Shown here piece after piece: positions 34,123 to 41,954 of a stretch of 43,050 bases of DNA. The stretch is from Actinomycetes bacterium (GTDB taxonomy: Bacteria > Actinomycetota > Acidimicrobiia > Acidimicrobiales > Acidimicrobiaceae): positions 1 to 43,050 of the forward strand of contig JAKAZZ010000021.1 in the NCBI GenBank assembly GCA_021826315.1, in the 5' to 3' direction. A model generated the notes under the pieces. The model ran no database searches. It saw only the letters and a list, made by a program, of their open reading frames with translations, and had not been told where the DNA came from. Both the position numbers and the translations under genes were made by a program. Position 1 is the stretch's first letter. Each line of letters begins with the position of its first letter.

Positions 34123-35686
34123 GTTCAGAACCCTCCAAGTCCGCGACAATCGCATCGATCTGAGTGCGGAGCTCCGATTGCCTCTCAACAATCCTGGCTA
34201 TCTCGGCGTTCAGCACAGTGATGTCAACGGCCTCGCTAGTGTCTTCTCGCACAACATACGAGGACACCGCAATGTTGTAGTCGTTAGCTTGTATCTCTTC
34301 AAAGGACACGAGCTTTGCAAAATAGTCTTCAGATTTGCGCTCCGTAAAGGCGCTAAGGACTTTTTGCCGATTGGACTCAGCGAGCTTATTCTTATTGCCT
34401 GACCGCACGAACTCAGAAGAAGCATCTATAAACAAGATGGAGTTATCCGTCTTCGACTTCTTGAGAACCAGAATACAGGTAGCAATCGAAGTGCCAAAGA
34501 AGAGATCTGGCGGGAGCTGGATAACTGTATCTACGTAGTTGTTGTCAATCAAGTATTTGCGGATCTTCTGCTCCGCACCCCCTCGATAGAGCACGCCAGG
34601 AAACTCGACAATTGCAGCCGTACCGTTTACTGCCAGCCAGTGGAGCATGTGCATAGTGAAGGCTAGATCAGCTTTGGATTTAGGCGCGAGCACACCGGCT
34701 GGAGAATAACGTGGATCGTTGATGAGCAATGGGTTGGCATCACCCTCCCATTTAGTTGAGTATGGGGGGTTAGAAACAATTGCCTCGAAGGGTTCTTCAT
34801 CCCAGTGTGCGGGGTCTATGAGTGTGTCCCCGTGAGCTAGGTCAAACTTCTCGTAGTTGATATCGTGTAAAAACATGTTTATTCGAGCGAGGTTGTAGGT
34901 CGTCAGATTGATTTCCTGTCCAAAGAAGCCCTGTCGGACGTTCTCTTTTCCCAGTACCTTAGCGAACTTCAATAGCAAGGAACCGGAGCCGCAGGCGGGA
35001 TCGTAGACCTTGTTTACGGAAGTTTTTCCAACTACTGTGATCCGAGCAAGTAGTTCGGAGACCTCCTGCGGGGTGTAATACTCGCCCCCAGACTTACCCG
35101 CATCCGATGCGTACATCTGCATTAGGTACTCATACGCATCGCCGAAGGCGTCGATGGTGTGATCGGAGAAGTTGCCAAGACCGAGATCGCCGATTGCGTC
35201 GAGGAGCTTTACTAGCTTCTCGTTGCGCTTCGCTACCGTTTGTCCCAGCCTTGCGCTATTGACTTCAAGATCGTCGAATAGGCCTTTCAGATCATCTTCT
35301 GAGACTGTACCAACTGCGGAACCTTCGATGTTCTTGAAGACCCGTTCCAATGTTTCGTTTAGGTTCTCGTCTTGGGCCGCATGTTTGCGAACGTTGACAA
35401 AGAGCTCGCTTGGAAGGATGTAGAAGCCCTTTTCGGCCACCGTCTCCTTTCGTCCAAACTCTGCCTCAGGGTCGCTCAGCTTGGCAAAGTCGAAGTCGGC
35501 CTGTCCAGCCTTGTGCTCGCCTAGGTTTATGTAGGCGGTTAGGTTTTCCGAAATGAAACGGTAGAAGAGGATGCCGAGCACGTAGGTTTTGAAATCCCAC
35601 CCGTCAACGCTGCCACGGAGGTCGTTGGCGATGCGCCAGATGGTCTTGTGAAGCTCTGCTCGCTGGGTTTCTTTAGTTTGGCTCAT
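34109..35686 (-). CDS. hsdM: Type I DNA methyltransferase, M subunit
   Basis: The 525-residue N6-adenine methyltransferase has the HsdM N-terminal helical domain (LHKTIWRIANDLRG), the SAM-binding motif DPACGSGSLLLKF and the catalytic NPPYSTKW. With HsdS it methylates the host target site and so protects it from HsdR. The C-terminal coiled region (about 485-520) would contact HsdS. It overlaps the upstream mrr-like gene by 4 bp. Intact. Confidence 0.96.
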   Translation of the reverse strand: MSQTKETQRAELHKTIWRIANDLRGSVDGWDFKTYVLGILFYRFISENLTAYINLGEHKAGQADFDFAKLSDPEAEFGRKETVAEKGFYILPSELFVNVRKHAAQDENLNETLERVFKNIEGSAVGTVSEDDLKGLFDDLEVNSARLGQTVAKRNEKLVKLLDAIGDLGLGNFSDHTIDAFGDAYEYLMQMYASDAGKSGGEYYTPQEVSELLARITVVGKTSVNKVYDPACGSGSLLLKFAKVLGKENVRQGFFGQEINLTTYNLARINMFLHDINYEKFDLAHGDTLIDPAHWDEEPFEAIVSNPPYSTKWEGDANPLLINDPRYSPAGVLAPKSKADLAFTMHMLHWLAVNGTAAIVEFPGVLYRGGAEQKIRKYLIDNNYVDTVIQLPPDLFFGTSIATCILVLKKSKTDNSILFIDASSEFVRSGNKNKLAESNRQKVLSAFTERKSEDYFAKLVSFEEIQANDYNIAVSSYVVREDTSEAVDITVLNAEIARIVERQSELRTQIDAIVADLEGSERGAL

Positions 35687-36582
35687 TCAAAAAAATCCTC
35701 ATCTACATCTACGATCTGAAGAGTACGTTTAACTTGGACTCCAACTCGGTAGCGAATCATAAGCTCGGCTAGTCTAGATCCATCTATGAGCACCACTCGG
35801 GTTGACACGCTCTTGGCGTATTCAATTGCTCCAGAGCTGAAACGGCCCGTAGTAATAAATACGCCTTGGTTGGCTTGCTGCCCTTGCAACGCGCCCACAA
35901 ACGACTGAATGTCTGGGCGCCCTACTGAGCTATCCAAGGAATAGCGTTTTGCCTGGATGTAGACACGACTTAGCCCGAGCACATCTTGATCAATGATGCC
36001 GTCAATACCTTCGTCGTTAGACAGCTGTGTCCTTGTAGCCTTGGTATCAGCGCCGCCATAGCCCATGGCGACCACTAAATCAACGACGGCCTGCTCGAAG
36101 AAGGCGGGATCCTGAGAATGCGAACGAACAAGGAGATTACTCTCCACTTCGTCATTAATGCGCGCGATACCTCGTTCGACGAGCTCGTGGGGGTCAAGTT
36201 TGTCAGGTGCAGGTGCACTTACGGCTGTGGGTAAGTATTTCTTGCGGCCATCGTCATAACCCTCGATCAAGCGAAGATCTGCTTCGGTAAGTAAATTTGG
36301 ATGTGTCTCGAGCAGTATGCTGCCTGATTCTGTGATCGAGTGATGGCCACGAGAGGGTCGCATGATCGCATTTGCCTTGACGAGATAGGTGATCGCCCAG
36401 CTAATTCGATTTTCGAATCTCCGCTCGCCTGAATCAAGTACCTCAGCACGCTGCTCATCATTAAGATGGGTTTCCTGAGCTACAAGATCGTAAAGCTCTC
36501 GCCGGCTGAGAATCTTTCCGTCAGAAAGAACTTTCAAGGTCGGAACCATGAACTGGTCCCATGTAGGCAGTGCACTTGTCAC
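35683..36582 (-). CDS. mrr: Mrr-family restriction endonuclease
   Basis: The protein has about 299 residues from the GTG at 36582 (VTSALPTWDQFMVPTLKVL), preceded by aggag. The longest frame (36660) adds 26 residues that look non-native. An N-terminal winged-helix Mrr_N domain (about 1-90) is followed by a linker and a C-terminal PD-(D/E)XK domain with NDEGIDGII and YIQAKRY (Asp and Gln-x-Lys catalytic residues, the Mrr variant). Mrr cuts DNA carrying foreign methylation. The GTGA overlap with the small upstream ORF and the ATGA overlap with hsdM indicate translational coupling. Confidence 0.9.
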   Translation of the reverse strand: MTSALPTWDQFMVPTLKVLSDGKILSRRELYDLVAQETHLNDEQRAEVLDSGERRFENRISWAITYLVKANAIMRPSRGHHSITESGSILLETHPNLLTEADLRLIEGYDDGRKKYLPTAVSAPAPDKLDPHELVERGIARINDEVESNLLVRSHSQDPAFFEQAVVDLVVAMGYGGADTKATRTQLSNDEGIDGIIDQDVLGLSRVYIQAKRYSLDSSVGRPDIQSFVGALQGQQANQGVFITTGRFSSGAIEYAKSVSTRVVLIDGSRLAELMIRYRVGVQVKRTLQIVDVDEDFFE

Positions 36583-36845
36583 GGTTGTCTCCTGGCGACC
36601 GAAACAGTCCCGCCCGTAGCCCGAGAAAGCAACGCCATGTTCTTGATTAAGGTCTCCCAAGGAAGCTTAATATTGTATCTGTTGTAGTCGACATTAACGA
36701 AACCTTCAGGATTGTTCACGATGCCAGCAATGTGTTTGCACTCACTCGGCTCCTGGTTGCCCCTAAGTGCATCAGCAGTATCCCAAAGCCGTTGTTCGAG
36801 CGTCTTTGCTGGCTTCGTCGCACTCTTGCGAGGCTGGCCCGTCAT
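36579..36845 (-). CDS. Small ORF starting like an HsdM N-terminus, first gene of the defence operon
   Basis: This 88-residue frame begins with a Lys-rich leader, then TLEQRLWDTADALRGNQEPSE, nearly the textbook start of HsdM of another subfamily. After CKHIAG it changes to unrelated sequence (FVNVDYNRYNIKLPWETLI and TGGTVSVARRQP). It looks like a deletion fusion between the start of a lost hsdM and something else. Its stop overlaps the mrr start by 4 bp (GTGA), so it is probably translated. It could be only a leader that couples translation of mrr. Confidence 0.6.
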   Translation of the reverse strand: MTGQPRKSATKPAKTLEQRLWDTADALRGNQEPSECKHIAGIVNNPEGFVNVDYNRYNIKLPWETLIKNMALLSRATGGTVSVARRQP

Positions 36846-36905
36846 CAGTGTTGTTCCTGCGGAAATTGTTCAAACTGGCGCCTTGATTTTTTCATAATTT
36901 CCCTT

Positions 36906-36914
36906 ATTATAACA
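36906..36914 (-). promoter_or_regulatory. Extended -10 promoter of the defence operon
   Basis: On the minus strand, TGTTATAAT (36914-36906) is a perfect extended -10 box (TG-N-TATAAT), about 60 nt before the first ATG of the run at 36845. The matching -35 position (taatta-like) is poor, which is normal for extended -10 promoters. No other equally good promoter was seen at the gene junctions downstream. Confidence 0.6.
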
Positions 36915-37088
36915 TTTCATGCAGGATCTAATTATCTGAATACAACTTTACACCTGACCTGTTGCAAATGTATTAGTGCAATATGTTGGATATCTAGATT
37001 TAGATAAAATCGACTTCCTGCTACCAATCATCCTGTTCAAAGAGGCATCCTTAAATGTGCATACCTCTTAATTGATTTCTAAAGGTAC

Positions 37089-37631
37089 CTACCGTTCCCG
37101 AGCATTACCACTGTAAAGCCCGCCATACAAATCATGGAACTCAACGCTTGCGCCTCGTTCGTCGCCAAAATCAAGCGTTTTACCAATGTGGTGAGTTCCC
37201 GCTCGTTTAAAATACGTGAGGCCACGGTGGCTCCAGATGGTATCTGGGCGATCGCCAATGAAGACTGCTCCGAAGGATGCAAATCTAGTAGGTTCGTGAA
37301 AAGCCTGACTGTGCTCCGTGAGTGCACCAGGGGTGCCAAGATCTCGATCAGCTGCTAGTCGAAAATTGAGATCATAGGTTTGGCCTCGCCGCATCGGCTC
37401 TTTGTACCAGAACTGATGAGCAAATCTTGCCCCGATACGTTTTGTCTTGACAGTAAACTCCCCTTCGGCGATTGGTCGTCCTGGATAAGAACTGCGGATA
37501 GATATCAAGTCGGCTTCATCGAACGTTGTAATCAAACGGTGCCACTCCCTATTCTCTTGCCAAGAACGGTTGCGGACAACCGTCAAAATACGAGCAGACT
37601 GTTGGTTAAAGCCGTTGTGTGATTGCGGCAT
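37089..37631 (-). CDS. Hypothetical protein beside the tRNA
   Basis: The 180-residue protein matches no family I recognise. It is rich in aromatic residues, His and Arg, and looks beta-rich (FTVKTKRIGARFAHQFWYK, YDLNFRLAADRDLGTPGAL, FASFGAVFIGDRPDTIWSHR). No signal peptide, membrane segment or catalytic motif is evident. It lies 45 bp after the end of the fragment at 37677-37928 on the same strand, so the two may once have been one transcription unit. It ends about 170 bp before the defence-operon promoter. Confidence 0.55.
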   Translation of the reverse strand: MPQSHNGFNQQSARILTVVRNRSWQENREWHRLITTFDEADLISIRSSYPGRPIAEGEFTVKTKRIGARFAHQFWYKEPMRRGQTYDLNFRLAADRDLGTPGALTEHSQAFHEPTRFASFGAVFIGDRPDTIWSHRGLTYFKRAGTHHIGKTLDFGDERGASVEFHDLYGGLYSGNARER

Positions 37632-37660
37632 TGCAAATCCAGTCGGAGATTTAGGATACC

Positions 37661-37675
37661 AACCCGTAACGGGTT
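37661..37675. repeat. Short perfect palindromic hairpin
   Basis: aacccgt and acgggtt flank a single base. The element sits just past the stop of the minus-strand fragment ending at 37677 and 30 bp before the next start. It may be a weak 3' hairpin or a protein-binding palindrome. Confidence 0.4.
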
Positions 37676-37676
37676 G

Positions 37677-37928
37677 CTAATGAAGGTCGCGTAAGGACGA
37701 TTCTTCTCCGTTGGCAACAGCTTTTACCTTGATAACGTGATTGTCGACGTAGTGTTGACGTCGATCCTTGAGATAGGACATGCTCTCGATCGCAGGGGCG
37801 AGTCCAAAGATGTTGAGCAATATCTGAGGGTATGAATTACGAGTCGACTCGCGATCTACGTGTTGAATGGTTGCTACATACGGCCGCCAAAATTTGTTGA
37901 ACCGAGGAAGCTTGAACCGTTGATAGTT
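37677..37928 (-). pseudogene. 5'-truncated gene fragment abutting the tRNA-Ser 3' end
   Basis: The frame runs 83 codons from 37928 with clear protein character (YQRFKLPRFNKFWRPYVATI, YPQILLNIFGLAPAIESMSY, YVDNHVIKVKAVANGEES) and ends in TAG. There is no usable start near its beginning: a TGA lies directly upstream and the tRNA CCA end is 10 nt away. It therefore looks like a gene whose 5' part was cut off at the tRNA. I do not recognise the family. An internal ATG (ESM) could start only a very short peptide. Confidence 0.55.
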
Positions 37929-37937
37929 TCAAAAGAA

Positions 37938-38024
37938 TGGCGGAGGGAGTGGGATTTGAACCCACGGACCTTTTGGGTCAAAGCATTTCAAGTGCTTCGC
38001 ATTCGACCGCTCTGCCATCCCTCC
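37938..38024 (-). tRNA. tRNA-Ser (anticodon UGA)
   Basis: The 87-nt gene has a perfect acceptor stem (ggaggga/tccctcc), discriminator G and encoded CCA. The anticodon stem-loop aagca-cttgaaa-tgctt has anticodon TGA, followed by a long variable arm typical of class II Ser tRNAs and a T-arm with gggttcaaatccc. It reads UCA and related codons. Its 3' end faces the defence island, a common integration site for islands. Confidence 0.95.
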
Positions 38025-38041
38025 GCGGTACAGAATAGCAG

Positions 38042-38977
38042 TTAATCTCTAAATTCTCTGCGCTTCAGAATCCCTTCAATCCAGAGGTGGCCGGGGTCGT
38101 CTGACGACAACGATAAACTAGCAGAGCCCTGGTACTTTGGGTAACTTCCCATAAACCTTACATCTGCCAAGCGGTCCTTGAGATTGACCAACGCATCAGC
38201 TACAAGGGGATCTCGTACGTGGCCATCGAGTTCAATTACGAAACAGTACTCTCCAAGCCCTTTTTTGGACGGCCTTGATTCGATCTTCGTTAGGTTTATT
38301 CTTCTAGCGTAGAACTCTGCCAAGATCGAAAACAAGAACCCCGGTTCGTCGCGCACTTGAAAGCAAGCAATGGAGGTTCGATCATTTCCTGTACGAGGGG
38401 GCAGTCCTTCTTTCGTGACTTCAATAAAGCGCGTTTGGTTTCCGCTGTGGTCTTCGATGTTGCTGTTGATGATCGACAGCGAATAAATCTCAGCCGCTTT
38501 GTGTGGTGCTATTGCAGCTAATGAATTATCTCCTGACTCAGATACTTCACGGGCAGCCTCTGAAGTTGACGTAGTAGCCCTAAGTATTGCGTTTGGTAGC
38601 CTTTGTGCCAGAAACTTACGACACTGTGCCAGCGGTTGCGGGTGAGAGATGACGGTTTCGATATCATCTAACGAGGTGTTGGCGAGTGCCATCAAGTCGT
38701 GGTGAATGTCGTGAACGTACTCGCCGACGATCGATAGTTCATAGTCGAAGATGAGAGAGTCAATTGTGGCTGATACGCTTCCCTCGATTGAGTTCTCTAT
38801 TGGGACAAAGCCGGTGTCGACTTGACCCTCAGCTACTGCCTCTAAGACCTGGGCGATTGTCGCAAAGGGGACTGTCTCAGCCTGTGTTCCTCTCAGCCTT
38901 TGCTCCATCAACGCCTCTTCAGAGAAGGTGCCTCTTGGGCCTAGAAAACCGATCTTTTTAAGCGTTGTCATTGGCAA
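38042..38977 (-). CDS. pheA: Prephenate dehydratase
   Basis: The 311-residue monofunctional enzyme begins KIGFLGPRGTFSEEAL. It has a PDT domain (about 1-190) with the NSIEGSV and NQTRFIEV motifs (the catalytic Thr-Arg-Phe) and a C-terminal ACT domain (about 200-285) with LTKIESRPSKKGLGEY, which binds phenylalanine for feedback inhibition. It converts prephenate to phenylpyruvate in phenylalanine synthesis. The frame opens at TTG 38977; the ATG two codons later (38971) is equally possible. Confidence 0.95.
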   Translation of the reverse strand: MPMTTLKKIGFLGPRGTFSEEALMEQRLRGTQAETVPFATIAQVLEAVAEGQVDTGFVPIENSIEGSVSATIDSLIFDYELSIVGEYVHDIHHDLMALANTSLDDIETVISHPQPLAQCRKFLAQRLPNAILRATTSTSEAAREVSESGDNSLAAIAPHKAAEIYSLSIINSNIEDHSGNQTRFIEVTKEGLPPRTGNDRTSIACFQVRDEPGFLFSILAEFYARRINLTKIESRPSKKGLGEYCFVIELDGHVRDPLVADALVNLKDRLADVRFMGSYPKYQGSASLSLSSDDPGHLWIEGILKRREFRD

Positions 38978-39056
38978 ATAATCTAGCTTCCATTACCAAG
39001 GGCTGCCCCTCGTCTTCTAAACCGTAGCTATCCAAATTCGCCTAGCATGTCAAGCT

Positions 39057-39770
39057 ATGAATGGTGATCAAACAACAAGTGGATTTGCCGAAATTGACCA
39101 CGGTCGCTATGCCCGAATTGGAATACCTGAGGCGATCTATGCGCCCGGAAAGGCCAAGAGCCAACTCATTGCGATAGCTCGAGAGATGGATAGAAAGAAT
39201 CAGGGGCCGGTTCTGGTAACACGAGTGAACCTCGAGGTTGCAGAAGAGCTTCTAAAGACATTTCCGGACTCGTTTTCTATGCCGAATCTGGTGCGCGATG
39301 CCAATCATCTCTATTCAGTAGTTATCTCGGCCAATGCTGCCCGGGATAAAAAGGTCGTTGTAGTTACCGGTGGAACAACGGACCTTCCGGTTGCAAACGA
39401 AGTAGCAGCCACCCTTATATCCTGTGGGATCAGCTGCGAGATCATCTCTGACGTTGGTATCGCCGGTTTGCACCGGATTATGGCTCGCCTCGATCACATT
39501 AAGACATTTGACGCTGTCATCGTCGTAGCTGGTATGGAAGGAGCACTCGCCTCTGTCCTTGGTGGTCTTATCCCAACACCATTGATAGCAGTCCCAACTT
39601 CAACTGGATACGGTGCATCAAATGGTGGTGCAACTGCGATGATGGCGATGTTGGCCTCGTGTGCTCCCGGCATAGCTGTGATGGGAATTGACAATGGCTT
39701 TGGTGCTGCATGTGCTGCACTTAGAGTCGTCAATCAGCTTGATGCCTCTCGAACGACCACAAAGCCATGA
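39057..39770 (+). CDS. larB: LarB, nickel-pincer cofactor biosynthesis carboxylase
   Basis: The 237-residue protein has a C-terminal AIR-carboxylase/PurE-like domain (about 95-225) with VVTGGTTDLPVANE, DVGIAGLHRI, VVAGMEGALASVLGGL and PTSTGYGASNGG. LarB carboxylates and hydrolyses nicotinic acid adenine dinucleotide at the first step of the nickel-pincer nucleotide pathway. It overlaps larC by 4 bp. LarE, the sulphur donor, is not in this window. Confidence 0.93.
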   Translation: MNGDQTTSGFAEIDHGRYARIGIPEAIYAPGKAKSQLIAIAREMDRKNQGPVLVTRVNLEVAEELLKTFPDSFSMPNLVRDANHLYSVVISANAARDKKVVVVTGGTTDLPVANEVAATLISCGISCEIISDVGIAGLHRIMARLDHIKTFDAVIVVAGMEGALASVLGGLIPTPLIAVPTSTGYGASNGGATAMMAMLASCAPGIAVMGIDNGFGAACAALRVVNQLDASRTTTKP

Positions 39771-40945
39771 CTAGCGATTTGCATCTTTGGTGTCCATCGG
39801 GTCTTTCGGGAGATATGTTTGCTGCCCTCTCCTTTGGATTGGGATTAGACATCGAGCTTTGTCGATTCCTAATCGATGAGATTGGCCTTGGTGAAAATAT
39901 CGAACTTCACCTTGAAGATGGGGTTAATGGCGCTTTTCATGGCCCAAAGTTTTCAGTTATCCCGCACGGTGAGTTTTCAACGCGGCGCTTTGCCGACATC
40001 TTGCTCCTCTTTGAAAAGATCAGGAGGGTTGATGTAGCAGAGATGGCAAAGAGGATCCTTAGTGAGCTTGCTGCAATTGAGGCAAAGCTTCACGGCAGTG
40101 CGATTCAAGAGGTCACCTTCCATGAAGTAGGTGCGTGGGATACCATCGCCGATGTGGTCGTCGCAGCTACTGCCATCTGTGAACTTTCAATCTCAAGGGT
40201 TTTCCTTCACTACCTAGAGGTTGGCAAAGGGTTGCGGATTACTTCACACGGTGCTGTAACCATCCCAGCTCCAGCGACGATCGAGGGTTTAGTTGGTATC
40301 GAATTTCACTCGAGTGTTGAGGGCAAAGAGTTACTTACTCCAACGGCGATGGCGATCCTAGAGGCCTTGGGTGCCGTCAACTTTGGTGGCGGCGGAATCG
40401 TGCTCGATAAGGTCGCGATCGGCATCGGCGAGATGGTTCTAAGTGATAGGTCTAATCACGTTCGTGGTGGACTGTGCAAAGGGGAGAGGAAGACCGCCGA
40501 GGAGCGGGTCGTTCTTATTCAAACCAACCTTGACGATCGAAGCCCTGAGTTCGTGGCTTCTATGTTGAACGAGGCTCTTGAGGCTGGTGCGCTAGATGTA
40601 TGGCAAGTTGCCATGACTGGAAAGAAATCGAGATCTGGCGTCGTTATAAACGTGCTGGCGCGAATTGAAGATCAGCAGATCATGGAGGATTTGATCCTCT
40701 CTCGGAGTGGGTCGCTAGGGGTTCGTTCTAGTTTTGTTGATCGACGTATCCTCTCAAGAGAGATCGTAGTTGTCGATCTCTCGGGCGATCAAGTTAGGGT
40801 AAAGGTAGGTCCGCACAATTCGAAGATCGAAAGTGATGACCTAATCGCCTTAGCAAGGGGGCGATCTATCTCGTTGCTAGAGGCGCAGCGGATAGTTATA
40901 AAAGAATTTATAAGACAGTTTCCAGATAAAAATCTCCCACTCTAA
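39767..40945 (+). CDS. larC: LarC, nickel insertion enzyme for the pincer cofactor
   Basis: The 392-residue protein has the family start HLWCPSGLSGDMFAALS, the FHEVGAWDTIADVV motif and a C-terminal domain with IQTNLDDRSPEFVASML and WQVAMTGKKSRSGVVINVLA. LarC inserts nickel into the pincer nucleotide using CTP. LarC is often made from two reading frames (larC1/larC2) joined by programmed frameshift; here it is one continuous frame. It would serve lactate racemase or another LarA-type enzyme encoded elsewhere. Confidence 0.93.
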   Translation: MTSDLHLWCPSGLSGDMFAALSFGLGLDIELCRFLIDEIGLGENIELHLEDGVNGAFHGPKFSVIPHGEFSTRRFADILLLFEKIRRVDVAEMAKRILSELAAIEAKLHGSAIQEVTFHEVGAWDTIADVVVAATAICELSISRVFLHYLEVGKGLRITSHGAVTIPAPATIEGLVGIEFHSSVEGKELLTPTAMAILEALGAVNFGGGGIVLDKVAIGIGEMVLSDRSNHVRGGLCKGERKTAEERVVLIQTNLDDRSPEFVASMLNEALEAGALDVWQVAMTGKKSRSGVVINVLARIEDQQIMEDLILSRSGSLGVRSSFVDRRILSREIVVVDLSGDQVRVKVGPHNSKIESDDLIALARGRSISLLEAQRIVIKEFIRQFPDKNLPL

Positions 40946-40994
40946 TTAGTAGTACTTTGTAGAAGAAAACTTATAGGTAGCAAGGTAAGGCCTA

Positions 40995-41930
40995 ATGAAA
41001 TTCCGACAACTTGGCAACAGCGGACTAACCGTATCTGAGATTGGCCTTGGATGCAATAACTTCGGAGTCCGATGTGACTTCGAGACGACCCGTCAGGTCC
41101 TAGACAAAGCCATTGACTTGGGGATCAACTTCTTCGATACCGCAGATATCTACGGTAACCTCGGTGGGTCCGAGACCTTTATGGGCCAGATCCTTGAGGG
41201 ACGAAGAGACGACATAGTATTGGCAACCAAATTTGGTATGTCGATGAATACAGGTGACGCATCTAGGGGTTCCCGCCGCTACATTCGCAAAGCAATAGAG
41301 GCCTCCCTTACGCGCCTTCGCACCGACTATATCGATCTCTATCAATTCCACGAGCCAGATCCCAATACCCCAATTGAAGAGACCCTAGATGCCCTGAATG
41401 AACTCGTCCTCGAGGGCAAAGTCAGGTACATCGGCTCTTCAAACTTCGCTGGCTGGCAGATTGCGCAAGCCGATCACGTAGCTCGGGAGCGCGGAACGCA
41501 ACGATTTATCGCAGCCCAAAACCACTACTCGATGATTAAGCGCTTCATTGAGGATGAGGTAATCCCAGCGGCAAGCCAATACAAGGTAGGAATTCTCCCC
41601 TACTACCCATTGGCATCTGGATTGTTGACCGGTAAGTTCAAGAGAGATCAACTCGCACCAACTGGTACTCGCCTGGCATCTCGTCCATCCGAGTTGGCAA
41701 ATGCCGACTTTGATCTCATCGATGAGCTAACGAAATACTCAAGTGAGTGTGGCTTTACGCTTCTTGATCTCGCCTTTGCGTGGCTACTAGCTGAGCCCAC
41801 CGTCTCATCAGTCATAGCGGGTGCTACCTCAGTCTCCCAGCTAGAGGGCAACGTTGCGTCAAACCGTGTCACTTTGACCAAAGAACAGTACGATGAGGTT
41901 ACGTTGATACTTTCTCAGCACACAAAATAA
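40995..41930 (+). CDS. Aldo/keto reductase
   Basis: The 311-residue TIM-barrel oxidoreductase starts MKFRQLGNSGLTVSEIGLG. It carries the catalytic Asp and Tyr in FFDTADIYG, Lys in LATKFG and His in YQFHEPD, followed by IGSSNFAGWQI and the NADPH-site SVIAGATSVSQLEGN. It belongs to the AKR group related to YghZ/Kv-beta-type enzymes. Substrate unknown. The enzyme gene downstream starts 24 bp after it and may be co-transcribed. Confidence 0.92.
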   Translation: MKFRQLGNSGLTVSEIGLGCNNFGVRCDFETTRQVLDKAIDLGINFFDTADIYGNLGGSETFMGQILEGRRDDIVLATKFGMSMNTGDASRGSRRYIRKAIEASLTRLRTDYIDLYQFHEPDPNTPIEETLDALNELVLEGKVRYIGSSNFAGWQIAQADHVARERGTQRFIAAQNHYSMIKRFIEDEVIPAASQYKVGILPYYPLASGLLTGKFKRDQLAPTGTRLASRPSELANADFDLIDELTKYSSECGFTLLDLAFAWLLAEPTVSSVIAGATSVSQLEGNVASNRVTLTKEQYDEVTLILSQHTK

Positions 41931-41954
41931 GTCATCGATCAATTTGGGTGGACA

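Noticed and set aside
34122-34191. Upstream start of the small PD-(D/E)XK gene at 34191
   Set aside because: It would give an 83-bp overlap with hsdM and an Arg-rich, non-native N-terminus; the GTG at 34122 has a strong ribosome site at good spacing.
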